Numbered from the stretch's first letter, positions 37,861 through 46,150 are shown. The stretch is 64,000 nucleotides of DNA from Acidobacteriota bacterium (GCA_026394055.1 JAPKYZ010000092.1:62001-126000); one strand, 5' to 3'. The notes: generated by a model from the letters alone, not told the origin. Numbers and translations are program-made.

Positions 37861-38832
37861 CTACCGTGAACCGCTGGATTGAGGGAACGGGCCGTACTTG
37901 TGCCGTCGCGGATCTTCACTGTCGGCCCACGGCGCGTAGGGGCTATCGAAGGGCTTCAGCTTGCGGTCCGGGTAGTCGCGCTCCAGGCCTGCGCGCTGCG
38001 GGCGCGGTTGCGAGTTGAGGAAGGCCGCCACATCGTAGGCGTCTTCGACGTTCAACAACGGGTCACCCAGCGGCATGTTGCGATAAATGAACGCCGCCGC
38101 CGTCCGCACGCGGTGCATGCCGGCGCCATTGTTGAAGCTGTCGGGTCCCCACAGCGGCGGGTAGAGGTAGGTGCCGTCGGCGTTGCGTGAGCCTTGCCCC
38201 TGCGGGCCGTGGCAGCTGACGCACTTTCGCGCGAACACCTCGGCACCCAGCTCCGGGTTGGCGGCCCGCGGCGGATCGGGCAGCTTCATCACGCCCTGAC
38301 CCGGCATCTTGGTCATCTCTGCCGGAACCTCATCGCTCAGCCAGCCCATGTAGGCCACCATCGCGCGCATCTCGCGGCTCTCGTTCGGCATTCTGCGGCC
38401 GTTCAGGCTGCGTTCGAAGCAGCCATTGATGCGGTCTTCGAGCAGAATCTTCTTGCCCGCCCGGGCGTTGAACTGCGGGAAGCGGCGCGTGATGCCCACC
38501 AAGCCCATCGCGTTGCGCACGGTGCCGCCGCTCAAGTGGCAGTTGCGGCACGCCATGCCGTTGCCGGAGACGGCCTTCGGCGTCGTGGGCCCTACGTGGA
38601 GCGCGGTCTCATTGAACAACCGCTCGCCTTCCCGCACCAGAGCTGCGCGGTCGGCCGGGACTTCATGCGGCCAATGCCAGGGATCATGCGGCGCCAGCCA
38701 CGGCGGCACCACTACGCAAACACCCGCCGCCAGCAGCGCCAGAACGGACAACACCAGAACGGCGGAGGTCCCACGAGTGCGGTGATGAGCGGTCGGATGC
38801 GGCATGCGGCGGTCAGTCCACGGGTCCTTCAC
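37861..38832 (-). CDS. Diheme c-type cytochrome, thiosulfate dehydrogenase (TsdA)-like
   Basis: This 323-aa membrane-anchored or exported protein starts at GTG 38832; ATG 38805 is an alternative. Residues ~22-45 are one hydrophobic anchor. Two canonical haem motifs are present: CRNCH at 95-99 and CVSCH at 204-208. Between them, DRINGCFERSLNGR (Cys138) is the signature region of SoxA/TsdA-like cytochromes; in characterised TsdA a cysteine is an axial haem ligand, and Cys138 is a candidate here by inference. The expected role is periplasmic oxidation of thiosulfate to tetrathionate or electron transfer; the resemblance is at family level only. It lies 48 nt upstream of the DsrE-like gene on the same strand. 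Confidence 0.8.
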   Translation of the reverse strand: MKDPWTDRRMPHPTAHHRTRGTSAVLVLSVLALLAAGVCVVVPPWLAPHDPWHWPHEVPADRAALVREGERLFNETALHVGPTTPKAVSGNGMACRNCHLSGGTVRNAMGLVGITRRFPQFNARAGKKILLEDRINGCFERSLNGRRMPNESREMRAMVAYMGWLSDEVPAEMTKMPGQGVMKLPDPPRAANPELGAEVFARKCVSCHGPQGQGSRNADGTYLYPPLWGPDSFNNGAGMHRVRTAAAFIYRNMPLGDPLLNVEDAYDVAAFLNSQPRPQRAGLERDYPDRKLKPFDSPYAPWADSEDPRRHKYGPFPQSSGSR

Positions 38833-38920
38833 AGTTTAGGGGATTGCGGGCGGAGTTTCACCAGACACGGTTCACAATTCTTAACCGCAGGCGCCGGGGA
38901 GCGGTGATAATCAATCAAGT

Positions 38921-39805
38921 ATGCTCACTCGACGCTCGCTGCTGCGCGCCGTCCCCGCCGGGATGGTGGTTACGTCCGATCTTCTGCTGGCCGGTGACTT
39001 CTGGATCGACAAGAAGCCGAATGACTGGGGCGACCGTGACCTGGACAAGCTGCTCTCCGATTCCCCGTGGGCCAAAGCGGCCACCTCTTCATTCAACATG
39101 GACGCCATGGGCGGAGGTGGCGGCGGCCGGGGAGGTCGTGGCGGACGCGGCGGTGGTGGTGGTGGCATGGGCGGCGGCATGGACACCGGAGGCATGAGCG
39201 GTGGCGGTGGGATGGGTGGTGGCGGTGGGATGGGCGGCGGCGGAGGAATGGGCGGCGGTGGCGGGATGGGAGGTGGTGGTGGCATGGGCGGCGGTGGACC
39301 CATGGCGGGTCCGGCGGCTGGCGGCGGGGTGCCCTCTCTGACGGCCCAGATCCGCTGGATGAGCGCCAAGCCCGTCCGCATCGCGGTGCTCAAGAAGCGC
39401 TTTGGCAATGAATGGGAAACGGCGGAGCAGGCCAAGCAGATCATGGCTGAAAAGCTCGAGTTCTACACCATTGCTGTGCTCGGTCTCCCGGGTGCCCGTG
39501 CTCCCCGTCCGGCCGGAGAAGCGGCGCCGGAAGGATCTCGTTCCCCCGGCGGGCGCGGTGGCGACCCGGCCCAGTTTGCCGAGCGCCTACAAGCATCCAC
39601 GTCGATCGTCCGCAAGGGCAAAAGCCCCATGATGCCGGCCGAGGTGAAGCTCACCAGTGGTGCGGCGGTGTTCCTGTTCTCGCGCGAAGTGCCGATCACG
39701 CTGGACGACAAGGAGATCGAGTTCGTCACCAAGATCGGCCCCATGGAGTTCCGCCGCAAGTTCAAGCTGAAGGAAATGGTCTACGAGGGTGAGCTAGCGC
39801 TCTAG
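38921..39805 (+). CDS. Hypothetical protein with glycine-rich GGGGGM repeats
   Basis: This 294-aa protein has a twin-arginine-like leader (LTRRSLLRAVPAGMVVTSDL) and then a short helical segment with WGDRDLDKLLSDSPWAKAA. Residues ~64-128 are almost pure glycine with methionine every sixth residue. The C-terminal ~160 residues form a globular domain (TAQIRWMSAKPVRIAVLKKR ... MEFRRKFKLKEMVYEGELAL). The DSPWAKA and IRWMSAKPVR segments recur in acidobacterial hypothetical proteins as I remember them, but I cannot name a function. GATAAT at 38906-38911 lies 9 nt before the ATG and no Shine-Dalgarno sequence is present. Confidence 0.8.
   Translation: MLTRRSLLRAVPAGMVVTSDLLLAGDFWIDKKPNDWGDRDLDKLLSDSPWAKAATSSFNMDAMGGGGGGRGGRGGRGGGGGGMGGGMDTGGMSGGGGMGGGGGMGGGGGMGGGGGMGGGGGMGGGGPMAGPAAGGGVPSLTAQIRWMSAKPVRIAVLKKRFGNEWETAEQAKQIMAEKLEFYTIAVLGLPGARAPRPAGEAAPEGSRSPGGRGGDPAQFAERLQASTSIVRKGKSPMMPAEVKLTSGAAVFLFSREVPITLDDKEIEFVTKIGPMEFRRKFKLKEMVYEGELAL
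39200..39304 (+). repeat. In-frame 18-bp tandem repeat coding GGGGGM
   Basis: A 15-bp unit (GGGGM) is followed by five 18-bp units, each five glycine codons plus ATG (the last unit has Pro for one Gly). Glycine codons vary between units (GGT, GGC, GGG, GGA), so the repeat is kept at the protein level and is not a fresh slippage product. Confidence 0.85.
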
Positions 39806-39942
39806 GTACGCTACCTCCGGCCTGATAGAGAAAGAAACTTTAATCTAGTTCACACTCAAGTCTTCCCCTTACCATTCCGATAAACCTCTCAGATGGGGTT
39901 GCGCATGCGTGCCCCAAACCACTTAAAGGAACCACGCAAATC

Positions 39943-40086
39943 ATGAAAGCTTTCTGGACCGCGATTGTTGCCACCACGCTGTTGGTTGGCTCGGCCACTG
40001 TGACCCTCGCCGACGACCACAAGAAGGACAAGAAGGAAGAATCCAAGGACAAGAAGGGCGAGCACAAGGAAAAGAAGGGCCACTAA
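39943..40086 (+). CDS. 47-aa secreted lysine-rich small protein
   Basis: This small gene has ATG 39943 with AAAGGA at 39925-39930. Residues 1-23 are a clean Sec signal peptide (MKAFWTAIVATTLLVG...LAD). The mature ~24 residues are almost entirely Lys, Glu, Asp and His (DDHKKDKKEESKDKKGEHKE). A strong intrinsic terminator follows 30 nt after the stop, which supports an independent transcription unit. Similar tiny exported charged peptides are scattered in Acidobacteria and Planctomycetes as far as I recall, without function. Metal or nucleic-acid binding is possible from the composition only. Confidence 0.7.
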   Translation: MKAFWTAIVATTLLVGSATVTLADDHKKDKKEESKDKKGEHKEKKGH

Positions 40087-40116
40087 GCTTTTCGCTCAAC
40101 CGAGCTCCTTCGAAAT

Positions 40117-40151
40117 GGCCGCTCCGGTAACCCCGGCAGCGGCCTTTCTTT
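40117..40151 (+). terminator. Strong Rho-independent terminator
   Basis: GGCCGCT (40117-40123) pairs with AGCGGCC (40138-40144), with an inner CCGG/CCGG extending the stem, followed by TTTCTTTG. It ends the transcript of the 47-aa peptide gene. Confidence 0.88.
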
Positions 40152-40216
40152 GTTTAGGCGCCGGAGTGTTTAGCGCGTTTCTCTGCTTACAATGATTCAG
40201 AGAGGCGCTGCAACAC

Positions 40217-42331
40217 TTGGAACGACGTACATTTGTGAACATTTCCGCCGCCGCGGCCACCGCGGCGATGACGGCACCGCTGGAGGGCCAAACGACGAAC
40301 CCGCTACTGGAAAAATGGACAACGCCGTTTGAGCTGCCGCCATTTGCCCTGATCAAGCCGGAGCATTTCCTGCCCGCCTATCAGGTGGCAATCAAAGAAG
40401 AGCTGGCTGAGGTGGAGGCGATTGCCGCCCAGGCCGCCGCCCCAAGCTTCGACAATACCATCGCCGCGCTCGAAAAGTCTGGCGCCACCATGCAGCGCGT
40501 CAGCGCCGTCTTTTCGAACCTCAACCAATCGAACACCAACAAGGAACTGCAGGCCGTCGCGCGTCAAACGGCGCCCCTGCTGGCCAAACACCGGAGCGCC
40601 ATCTACCTGAATGCCGGCTTGTTCAAGCGCGTCGAAGCCGTCAACGCCAAGCGGGCCGAATCCGGCTTGAGCCCGGAGCAGCTGCGTCTGGTGGAGCGTT
40701 ACTACAAGCAGTTCGTCCGCGCCGGGGCGCAGCTGGAAGCCGCCAAGAAGGCGCGCTTGGCCGAGATTGACCAGACACTGGCCTCCCGCACCACCCAGTT
40801 CGCGCAGAATCTGTTGGCCGACACCGCCGCCTATGAGCTGGTGCTCGACAAGCAAGACGATCTGGCCGGTCTGCCTGAATCGGTGCGCGCTACCGCCGCC
40901 GAGACGGCGCAGCAGCGAGGTAAACCGGGCAAGTGGGTGTTCACCCTCCAGCGCAGCAGCATCGAGCCGTTCCTGCAGCTCAGCTCCCGCCGCGACCTGC
41001 GCGAGAAGGCGTTCAAGGCCTGGGCCCTGCGCGGCGACAACGAAAATCAATACGACAACAAGGCGCTGATCCGCGAGATCGTGCTGCTGCGCATGGAGAA
41101 GGCGCAGTTGTTGGGCCATCAGAACTTCGCCCAGTACGCGCTGGACGACACCATGGCCAAGACCCCGGCGGCGGCGAAGGGTTTGATGGAACAGCTGTGG
41201 AAGCCCGCCGTCAGCACCGCCCAGCGCGAAACCGCCGAGCTGCAAGCCGCCATGACCGCCGACAAACAGCCCGGCAAGTTGGAGGCCTGGGACTGGCGCT
41301 ACTACTCCGAGAAGGTCCGCCTGGCCAAGTACAACCTCGATGAAGAGCAGCTGAAGCCCTACTTCCCACTGGACCGGATGATTGAGGCCGCCTTCTGGGT
41401 GGCCGGCAAGCTGTTCTGGCTCAACTTCACCGAGCGTACCGACCTGCCCAAGTACCACCCCGATGTCCGTACCTGGGAAGTGAAGCGCGCCGATGGCAGC
41501 CATGTGGGCATTTTCTATGGCGACTACTACGCCCGCCCAACCAAGGCCAGCGGCGCCTGGGCCAGCTCCTTCCGCCGCCAGCAGCGCTTGATCGGCAACA
41601 TCACGCCGGTGGGCGTGAACAACCTCAACTTCAACAAGCCGCCCGCTGGACAGCCCGCGTTGCTCTCTTACGACGACGCCACCACGCTGTTCCACGAATT
41701 CGGCCACGGACTGCACGGCCTGTTGTCCAACGCCACCTATCCGTCGCTCGCGGGCACGGCGGTACCGCGTGATTTCGTCGAGATGCCGTCGCAGCTCTAT
41801 GAGCACTGGATGGCCGAAAATCAGGTGCTCGAAAAGTTCGCCCGGCACTACAAGACCGGCGAAGTGATCCCGAAACAGATGCTGGCCAAGCTGAAGGAAG
41901 CCCGCAACTTCAACCAAGGTTTTTCGATGGTGGAGTATCTCGCTTCCGCGCTCGTGGATCTGGAATGGCATCAGATCGACAAGGCCCAGGCGATCGACGT
42001 GCGCGAGCTGGAAGCGGCGTGGTTGAAGAAATACGGCATGCCCCGCGAGATCATCATGCGTCACCGCTCGCCGCACTTCTCGCACATCTTCGGCAGCACC
42101 ACGGGCTACGCAGCCGGCTACTATAGCTACCGCTGGTCGGCCGTGCTCGACACCGATGGGTTTGAGGCGTTCACGGAAAAGGGTGACCCGTTTGATGCCG
42201 AGACGGCCAAGCGGCTCTACACGTTTATCTACTCCGCCGGCGGCACGGAAGACCCCATGGAGCTCTACAAGAAGTTCCGCGGCCGCACGCCGACCACCGA
42301 TGCGCTGATGCGCTCGCTCGGCTTCAACTAA
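40217..42331 (+). CDS. M3 family metallopeptidase (peptidyl-dipeptidase Dcp/oligopeptidase A type)
   Basis: This 704-aa protein starts at TTG. The zinc motif is H493-E-F-G-H497 in LFHEFGHGLHGLLS, followed by the third-ligand region FVEMPSQLYEHW; both are diagnostic of M3 peptidases. The N-terminal helical domain (FDNTIAALEKSGATMQRVSAVFSNL...) is typical of Dcp/PrlC. The first ~30 residues (ERRTFVNISAAAATAAMTA) look like a twin-arginine leader, so the enzyme may be periplasmic like some Dcp homologues. It releases dipeptides or degrades short peptides. TACAAT at 40190-40195 lies 21 nt upstream of the start. A long open frame on the opposite strand is an artefact of codon bias. Confidence 0.93.
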   Translation: MERRTFVNISAAAATAAMTAPLEGQTTNPLLEKWTTPFELPPFALIKPEHFLPAYQVAIKEELAEVEAIAAQAAAPSFDNTIAALEKSGATMQRVSAVFSNLNQSNTNKELQAVARQTAPLLAKHRSAIYLNAGLFKRVEAVNAKRAESGLSPEQLRLVERYYKQFVRAGAQLEAAKKARLAEIDQTLASRTTQFAQNLLADTAAYELVLDKQDDLAGLPESVRATAAETAQQRGKPGKWVFTLQRSSIEPFLQLSSRRDLREKAFKAWALRGDNENQYDNKALIREIVLLRMEKAQLLGHQNFAQYALDDTMAKTPAAAKGLMEQLWKPAVSTAQRETAELQAAMTADKQPGKLEAWDWRYYSEKVRLAKYNLDEEQLKPYFPLDRMIEAAFWVAGKLFWLNFTERTDLPKYHPDVRTWEVKRADGSHVGIFYGDYYARPTKASGAWASSFRRQQRLIGNITPVGVNNLNFNKPPAGQPALLSYDDATTLFHEFGHGLHGLLSNATYPSLAGTAVPRDFVEMPSQLYEHWMAENQVLEKFARHYKTGEVIPKQMLAKLKEARNFNQGFSMVEYLASALVDLEWHQIDKAQAIDVRELEAAWLKKYGMPREIIMRHRSPHFSHIFGSTTGYAAGYYSYRWSAVLDTDGFEAFTEKGDPFDAETAKRLYTFIYSAGGTEDPMELYKKFRGRTPTTDALMRSLGFN

Positions 42332-42362
42332 AAGGGCGCAATAGCGGAGACCGTTTGTTTCC

Positions 42363-42405
42363 CGCAAAGCCGCCAAGGCGCACAGAAAAACTTGGCGGCT
42401 TTGCG
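42363..42405. repeat. 15-bp perfect palindromic repeat between convergent genes
   Basis: CGCAAAGCCGCCAAG (42363-42377) and its exact complement CTTGGCGGCTTTGCG (42391-42405) flank a 13-nt A-rich loop, followed by TCTTGGCGGGAG. The core resembles the CCAAGGCGC-type intergenic repeats dispersed in several soil bacteria. A partial copy lies at 15594-15609. Here it sits between the convergent peptidase and RHH genes and could act as a bidirectional terminator. Confidence 0.75.
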
Positions 42406-42418
42406 TCTTGGCGGGAGA

Positions 42419-42619
42419 TCATTTGTTGTCCGCTGGACTAGAGATATCGGGGCCGGGCGGGGAAGGTGCTTCCTTCGCCCGCCCCGAGTCCCGCAAGGCC
42501 CGCCGCAGCAGGAACTCGATTTGGCCGTTCAGCGATCGCAAGTCGTCATCGGCCCAGCGCTTCAACTGATCTAGCAATTGCTCATCCACCCGGAGCAGGA
42601 ATGGCTTGCGTTCTGCCAT
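42419..42619 (-). CDS. Small RHH (Arc-like) DNA-binding protein
   Basis: This 66-aa protein starts at ATG 42619. The core KPFLLRVDEQLLDQLKRWADDDLRSLNGQIEFLLRRAL is a ribbon-helix-helix domain: a short beta strand with alternating residues, then two helices with the N-G-x-I turn typical of Arc-like proteins. The C-terminal tail is Pro/Ser/Asp-rich. It follows the SPFH gene with a 7-nt gap, an arrangement seen in many genomes (SPFH plus Arc-like partner). It may repress its own operon through the palindrome upstream of the SPFH gene; this is inference. Confidence 0.85.
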   Translation of the reverse strand: MAERKPFLLRVDEQLLDQLKRWADDDLRSLNGQIEFLLRRALRDSGRAKEAPSPPGPDISSPADNK

Positions 42620-42626
42620 GACCGCC

Positions 42627-43523
42627 TTACTGATAGATGGTGCCCGTGTTGATGATGGGTTGGGTGGCGCGTTCACCACAGAGCACCACCAGCAGGTTCG
42701 AAACCATCGCCGCCTTGCGTTCTTCGTCCAACTTCACCAGCTCCTTGCGCGACAGCATCTCCAGCGCCATCTCCACCATCCCCACAGCGCCTTCGACGAT
42801 TTTCTGCCGGGCTGCGATGATGGCGGAAGCTTGCTGACGCTGCAACATCGCCTGCGCGATCTCGGGCGAATAGGCCAGGTGCGAAATGCGGGCTTCCAAC
42901 ACTTCGACGCCGGCCTTCTTCAGCCGGTCATCAATCTCGGTCTTCAGTTGCGTGGCCACCAGTTCCGTGTTGCCCCGCAGTGACAACTTGTCCTCTTCAT
43001 GCGCGTCGTAGGCGTAGGCGGTGGCCAGATTACGCAACGCGGCCTCACTTTGGACGTGCACGTAGTTCTCGTAGTTGTCCACCTCAAAGCAGGCTTCCGC
43101 TGAATCGTAGACTTTCCACACCACGACGGCGGCGATTTCGATCGGGTTGCCTTCGTGGTCATTCACTTTCAGATGTTGAGTTTCAAAGTTGCGGACCCGC
43201 ATCGAGATCTTGCGTTTGCTCATGAATGGATTGGCCCAGTGCAGCCCCGGCGTGCGGACCGTACCGGCGTAGCTACCGAACAATTGCAACACCATCGCTT
43301 CATTCGGCCCCGCGGAGAAGTTGCCGGCCAGGCCGATCATCACCGCCAGGAAGCTGAGCAGTGCCAGCACGATGCCCATTGCCTTTTCGGGTTGGTCAAG
43401 TTCGCGGATGGAGAAAACCAGCAGAAAGATGGCCCCGGCGGCCGCCAGCAGCAGAGCCAGCAGCGCCACCAAGCCTGATTGGGTCGGGTGAGATTGTTCT
43501 TTAATCATGAGAAGGTTTGTCAT
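42627..43523 (-). CDS. SPFH/Band 7 domain membrane protein
   Basis: This 298-aa protein has two N-terminal transmembrane helices (residues ~18-40 and ~47-68), then the SPFH domain starting at [29 protein letters not shown]. Conserved features are [26 protein letters not shown] and a C-terminal coiled coil ([27 protein letters not shown]). SPFH proteins form membrane-associated oligomeric cages or scaffolds that organise microdomains and proteases. The start could be ATG 43523 or 43508; neither has a good ribosome site. It lies in an operon with the RHH gene just downstream. Confidence 0.9.
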   Translation of the reverse strand: MTNLLMIKEQSHPTQSGLVALLALLLAAAGAIFLLVFSIRELDQPEKAMGIVLALLSFLAVMIGLAGNFSAGPNEAMVLQLFGSYAGTVRTPGLHWANPFMSKRKISMRVRNFETQHLKVNDHEGNPIEIAAVVVWKVYDSAEACFEVDNYENYVHVQSEAALRNLATAYAYDAHEEDKLSLRGNTELVATQLKTEIDDRLKKAGVEVLEARISHLAYSPEIAQAMLQRQQASAIIAARQKIVEGAVGMVEMALEMLSRKELVKLDEERKAAMVSNLLVVLCGERATQPIINTGTIYQ

Positions 43524-43524
43524 C

Positions 43525-43537
43525 TATCATAATGATA
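43525..43537. promoter_or_regulatory. Perfect 13-bp palindrome TATCATAATGATA
   Basis: TATCAT-A-ATGATA lies immediately upstream of the SPFH start, in the 97-nt divergent gap before the pentapeptide-repeat gene. Symmetry and position suggest an operator, possibly for the RHH protein of the same operon. The sequence also contains -10-like AT-rich hexamers. Confidence 0.45.
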
Positions 43538-43620
43538 TCACTTTGAGATCAACTGTCCAGTGTTTTCGCGTGCAGATGTCTAACCCTTGACCGATAAGCG
43601 GAAGGAGGAAGAGTCACCGA

Positions 43621-44379
43621 TTGACGACAAGGAGAATACTGGAACGCTTGAACTTGGAGGGCGCCCTACTGGCGGGAACGGATTATTCCGAGACCGCGCT
43701 CGAACGGATGGTGTTTGATGGCGCGGACTTGGCGGGTGCCGCCTTCAGCGACGGCCTGATCAGCGACTCGACTCTCCGGGCGGCGCAGGCTCCGGGGGCG
43801 CGCTTCCAAGGCGCCTCCGTAAGCCGGACCAACTTCTCCGGAGCCAACCTCGCCGAATCAGCCTTCCATCAGAGCCGGATCAACGAATGCCAGTTCATCG
43901 GCACCAATCTGGCGGGAGCCAACTTCCACGGTGCGCACATCCAGTTTTGCCGGTTTGAGCGGGCCGACATGTCCCACGTCCGCTTCAACAACGGCCGCAT
44001 GCTGAACTGTGAATTTGGCCGGACCAACCTGGAGGAAGCCCGCTTCGTCAACATCAAGCTGCGCTACGCCCACTTCACCAACTCCAACCTCATCAACGCG
44101 GACTTCCGGGACGCCACCATGCAGCTGTGTGACTTCTACGGCGCCATTCTCCGCGGCGCCCTGTTTCTCGGGGCAGACCTGAGCAGCGTCGATTTCCGGA
44201 AAGCGGACCTGGAAGGCGCGCGCGACCTAACGCAGACACAACTGGGCCGGGCGCTGACGGACGAAACGACCATCCTGCCCAACGGGACGCGCGGACCCTA
44301 CATGCGGCGCAGCGGTGCGGAACGGCCGGTCTATCACTGGATTCCCACCGAAGAAGAGCAGGAAGGCGCCAGCAGTTAG
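43621..44379 (+). CDS. Pentapeptide-repeat protein
   Basis: This 252-aa protein starts at TTG with AAGGAGGAAG at about 43602-43610. Most of its length consists of pentapeptide repeats A(D/N)LxX: for example LNLEGALLAGTDYSETALER, ANFHGAHIQFCRFERADMS, ADFRDATMQLCDFYGA and ADLSSVDFRKADLEGA. These fold as a right-handed quadrilateral beta helix. Members include DNA-gyrase-protecting mimics and many of unknown role. There is no signal peptide. Its stop overlaps the stop of the convergent acyltransferase gene by a few bases. Confidence 0.9.
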   Translation: MTTRRILERLNLEGALLAGTDYSETALERMVFDGADLAGAAFSDGLISDSTLRAAQAPGARFQGASVSRTNFSGANLAESAFHQSRINECQFIGTNLAGANFHGAHIQFCRFERADMSHVRFNNGRMLNCEFGRTNLEEARFVNIKLRYAHFTNSNLINADFRDATMQLCDFYGAILRGALFLGADLSSVDFRKADLEGARDLTQTQLGRALTDETTILPNGTRGPYMRRSGAERPVYHWIPTEEEQEGASS

Positions 44380-45476
44380 TCGCCTTCGGTGGGCGTGGGC
44401 GCAAAGGCCACGCCCCGCTCGGCGATCCAGGCGCGGAACTGGCTCCAGCGGGTCACCAGGGAAGACAGGCCCAACATCGCCAGAATCACGGTCAGCGCCA
44501 GCATGGCGGTTTGGGCGGTGTTGAGATTGCCGCGCAGCTCGTACAGCCAGCGGCCGTAAACCAGCTCCGTGTGCACCCAGTAGATCAGCAGGGAGGTGGT
44601 GCCCAACTGCCGCACCCAGCTCCAACCGCTCGAAAGGTGCGTGTTCCACAAATAGGCAATGGCCAACAGCAGCAGAGCCAGCCCCAACTTGATCAGCACC
44701 AGCCAGGGGCTATCGAGCCAAAACTCAGATTTCGCGTAGAGCGAAAACGGGATGTTCGACAAATATTGGCTGCCGAACACCAGCACCAACCCGACAATCG
44801 CCCACCACTGCGCCAACCGGCCCATATCGCGCGTGGGCACAATCCGGATCATGGTACCCGTGCCTACGCCAAAGGCCAGAAAGGCCGCCCACGGGAACAG
44901 CGGAAACGCCACCGTGCTCGGCATCAGGTAGCTGCGGACGAGTTCGGGAATGCCCGACCAATCCGCATTGGTCAGCAATGGCGCCGCCACCGAGACCGCC
45001 ACCCCCGCCAGCAGTGACCATTTGACCCGTTCCACCCGCCCCAGCAGCCCCAACGGGCTGAGCAGTAGAACGGACACCCCCATGCAGTTCAGGATGTCCA
45101 CCTTCAGCAGATCAGTCCACGGCGCATTGGGCATCGCGAACAGCCAGAGCTGGACGCGGAACAGCACCGCCAACATCAGCAGGTAGCGAGACCGGAGGGC
45201 GATACCTTTCAGCTTCTGCCACGTGCTCAATTCCCGCCGCTCTTGCGAGTCCATCAGGAAGCTCAGCGTCACGCCGGTCAGAAACAGGAAGATCGCGGGC
45301 GGCATGCCGCCAACAAACTGCGACAGAACGAAGGCGGGTTCCTGGCGTTGTGCCCCTTGCGAGAACGAGTCAAACACGTGCCCCTGCAGCATGATGACCG
45401 CGCCCACACCGCGGGCCCAATCAAGAAAACCCAGGCGTGGGGCGGAAGATGGTGTTCTTGAGACCGGAAGCGCCAT
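44376..45476 (-). CDS. Heparan-alpha-glucosaminide N-acetyltransferase-like membrane protein (DUF1624 type)
   Basis: This 366-aa polytopic protein has about ten transmembrane segments. Near the N-terminus, RLGFLDWARGVGAVIMLQGHVFDSF has the D-x-x-R-G and following His pattern of the DUF1624/HGSNAT-like acyltransferase group. FLFLTGVTLSFLMDSQERRE and LLIYWVHTELVYGRW are also typical. It probably acylates a sugar or lipid at the membrane; donor and acceptor are unknown. The ATG overlaps the stop of the upstream LolA-like gene (TAATG), indicating translational coupling. It is the last gene of a three-gene operon. Confidence 0.78.
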   Translation of the reverse strand: MALPVSRTPSSAPRLGFLDWARGVGAVIMLQGHVFDSFSQGAQRQEPAFVLSQFVGGMPPAIFLFLTGVTLSFLMDSQERRELSTWQKLKGIALRSRYLLMLAVLFRVQLWLFAMPNAPWTDLLKVDILNCMGVSVLLLSPLGLLGRVERVKWSLLAGVAVSVAAPLLTNADWSGIPELVRSYLMPSTVAFPLFPWAAFLAFGVGTGTMIRIVPTRDMGRLAQWWAIVGLVLVFGSQYLSNIPFSLYAKSEFWLDSPWLVLIKLGLALLLLAIAYLWNTHLSSGWSWVRQLGTTSLLIYWVHTELVYGRWLYELRGNLNTAQTAMLALTVILAMLGLSSLVTRWSQFRAWIAERGVAFAPTPTEGD

Positions 45477-46150
45477 TACTTCTTTTGCGGATACTCCCTT
45501 TTAACGTTCGCGGGCAATTTCAGCGCCACTTGCTGATCGGTCAATGCGGGCTGCAACTGCATATCGGTATAGATGATCTGGGTATAGTCGCCAGATTCTT
45601 GAATCAGCCGCTGTTGCACCGGCAATCCGTCGGTGACGGAAATCCAGAGGTCGATTTTGGAGATGTGCTGCCGGATTGACTCGAGGGTCGGCACCAGTTG
45701 CAACTTGTACGTCTTCCGGCCCACCACCGTCTCCTCGCCCGCCAGCACCACGCTGTAGTTCTTCCGGATCTCGCGCGAGGGCGTGGCAAAGCCGATCAGC
45801 AGGCCCTGCGTCATCAACGAATCAAACTTGCCCAGATCCCATTCCTGCACCGTGTTCAGCTTGGGCATAAAGATCTGCACCTTCTTGTCGCGGAACAGGA
45901 ACGATTTCAGGTCGGGCTTGTCGAAATCGATCAATGCTTGCACTTGGCGGGGTTTCGGGCAGCGCAGCGTAATCTTGCCGCTCTCTTCGAGAGTTTCATT
46001 GATGATGGCGGTGTGCGAGAGCTTCCGCATCTTCGCGGTCATGCCACGAAAAGCGATCCCGGCATCATCCATGCGATTCAACACCGCATCAATGGTCGCC
46101 GCCGTCAACGTGGCGGGGGCCAGCAACAGGAAAAGCGCGAGGGGTCTCAA
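45476..46150 (-). CDS. LolA-like outer-membrane lipoprotein-sorting protein
   Basis: This 224-aa protein has a signal peptide (MRPLALFLLLAPATLTAA). The mature domain matches LolA-like proteins: DAVLNRMDDAGIAFRGMTAKMRKL, SGKITLRCPKPRQVQALIDFD, KKVQIFMPKLNTVQEWDLGK and LWISVTDGLPVQQRL. Such proteins have an open half-barrel that carries lipids across the periplasm. It starts at TTG overlapping the previous stop (TTGA) and ends overlapping the next start, so it is tightly coupled between a small membrane protein and an acyltransferase. That suggests a role in moving an acylated lipid or lipoprotein. Confidence 0.85.
   Translation of the reverse strand: MRPLALFLLLAPATLTAATIDAVLNRMDDAGIAFRGMTAKMRKLSHTAIINETLEESGKITLRCPKPRQVQALIDFDKPDLKSFLFRDKKVQIFMPKLNTVQEWDLGKFDSLMTQGLLIGFATPSREIRKNYSVVLAGEETVVGRKTYKLQLVPTLESIRQHISKIDLWISVTDGLPVQQRLIQESGDYTQIIYTDMQLQPALTDQQVALKLPANVKREYPQKK

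Noticed and set aside
39200-39304. CRISPR-like or minisatellite array
   Set aside because: The 18-bp units are in frame inside a gene and encode GGGGGM; there are no spacers.
40304-42376. A 690-codon open frame on the minus strand opposite the M3 peptidase
   Set aside because: The peptidase frame has the zinc motif and family motifs; the antisense frame follows from GC-rich codon bias and its translation has no recognisable domain.
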